Shown one piece after another: positions 63,689 through 64,000 of a DNA stretch of 64,000 nucleotides; position 1 is the stretch's first letter; each line of letters begins with the position of its first letter. The translations under genes and the position numbers were made by a program. The notes below the pieces were generated by a model that saw nothing but the letters and a program-made list of their open reading frames with translations, searched no databases and had not been told where the DNA came from. Source of the stretch: Wallemia ichthyophaga EXF-994 (taxonomy: Eukaryota; Basidiomycota; Wallemiomycetes; Wallemiales; Wallemiaceae); the NCBI RefSeq assembly GCF_000400465.1, contig NW_008806294.1, positions 62,001-126,000 of the forward strand. Reading direction: 5' to 3'.

Positions 63689-64000
63689 ATGAACTTGCGC
63701 AATCTCACCAAGTACAGGCAAGCGTGTCCCTTCCTCGGCAGCAACACCACCAAGCAGCTCTCCACCCTTAGCCACACCACTTCCAATGGATTCACCAGCA
63801 ATCTCACCAGCAAAGCTCAGAGCTGTCCAATCATGGGTCCTGCCATCCAACAACAGAAGAAGCATTACGCCTCTGTTGCGTCCAAGAAGGATGTCGACGC
63901 TATCCACAAAAACCAAGGCGTTAAGAAGAGTTCCGGTGGCGTTTGTCCTCACGCAGCAGCTGGAATAGCAGCAGCAAAGGCAGCTGCAGCTGCAGCTAAT
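63689..64000 (+). CDS. HEM1: 5-aminolevulinate synthase (mitochondrial), N-terminal part only
   Basis: From ATG 63689 the frame is open to the end of the window (104 codons). The leader MNLRNLTKYRQACPFLGSNT is basic and contains CPFL. A second motif is AQSCPIMGPAI and a third GGVCPHAAAG. These Cys-Pro heme-regulatory motifs and the Ala-rich AAAKAAAAAA spacer are typical of the N-terminus of fungal and animal 5-aminolevulinate synthase, the first enzyme of heme synthesis. Heme binding to the CP motifs limits import or activity in known cases. The catalytic PLP domain lies outside the window, so the call rests on the leader alone. Confidence 0.82.
   Translation, partial: MNLRNLTKYRQACPFLGSNTTKQLSTLSHTTSNGFTSNLTSKAQSCPIMGPAIQQQKKHYASVASKKDVDAIHKNQGVKKSSGGVCPHAAAGIAAAKAAAAAAN

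Noticed and set aside
1-64000. CRISPR arrays, riboswitches, bacterial operons or prophage genes
   Set aside because: None seen. The window is intron-rich eukaryotic nuclear DNA; short direct repeats at 13.0 and 57.4 kb lie in coding-like frames and have no spacer structure.

Overview
The window is nuclear DNA from a fungus with a compact genome, most probably a basidiomycete of the Wallemia type. This rests on a dense gene layout on both strands, many very short introns (32 to about 75 nt, GTGAGT/GTGGGT-like donors, CTAAC/CTAAT branch points close to the acceptor), a class I hydrophobin cluster, and intron-rich versions of widely conserved eukaryotic genes. The genus is inference; the fungal origin is secure.

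Layout. 0-12.5 kb: a tRNA adenosine deaminase running off the left edge, an F-box/LRR-like protein, a PABPN1-like RNA-binding protein, Sec66, a small membrane protein, initiator tRNA-Met, an opsin-related membrane protein without the retinal lysine, a VIP1/PPIP5K kinase and a Caf16-type ABC ATPase. 12.5-28 kb: a doubtful two-exon gene, microsomal GST, Nop16, a long aquaglyceroporin, the Ran exchange factor RCC1, PHF5A/Rds3, Got1, Rrp12, an unidentified protein and an SDR reductase. 28-45.9 kb: Nup155/170, Mgm101, an unidentified signal-peptide protein, Nap1, a PWWP protein, Ero1, a UBA/UBX protein, Mediator Med12 with a possible extra 3' exon, and an unidentified multi-pass membrane protein.

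45.9-52.3 kb is the accessory part. It is gene-poor and holds a ~476-bp foldback (MITE-like) element bounded by TTAA, which ends 26 bp before an intron-containing tRNA-Leu(AAG) gene. Three short acidic class I hydrophobin genes follow. Two of them are head to head and nearly identical even in their introns. A broken reading frame lies between the first two.

52.3-64 kb: a SAP30-like protein, ZPR1, a PPX1-type exopolyphosphatase with a hydrophobic N-terminus, an AST1-like protein with a very long disordered N-terminal part, Yih1/IMPACT, GMF (Aim7), Trs23/TRAPPC4, PAPS reductase (Met16), and the N-terminus of 5-aminolevulinate synthase with CP heme-regulatory motifs running off the right edge.

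Most genes are unrelated housekeeping functions, so no operon-like pathway is implied. The main shared architecture is head-to-head pairing with only 41-98 bp between start codons, which implies shared bidirectional promoters. Several genes (PHF5A, GMF, Trs23, the hydrophobins) consist of mini-exons and show up only when spliced by eye. Exon joins quoted here were checked by reading phase but not by transcripts.
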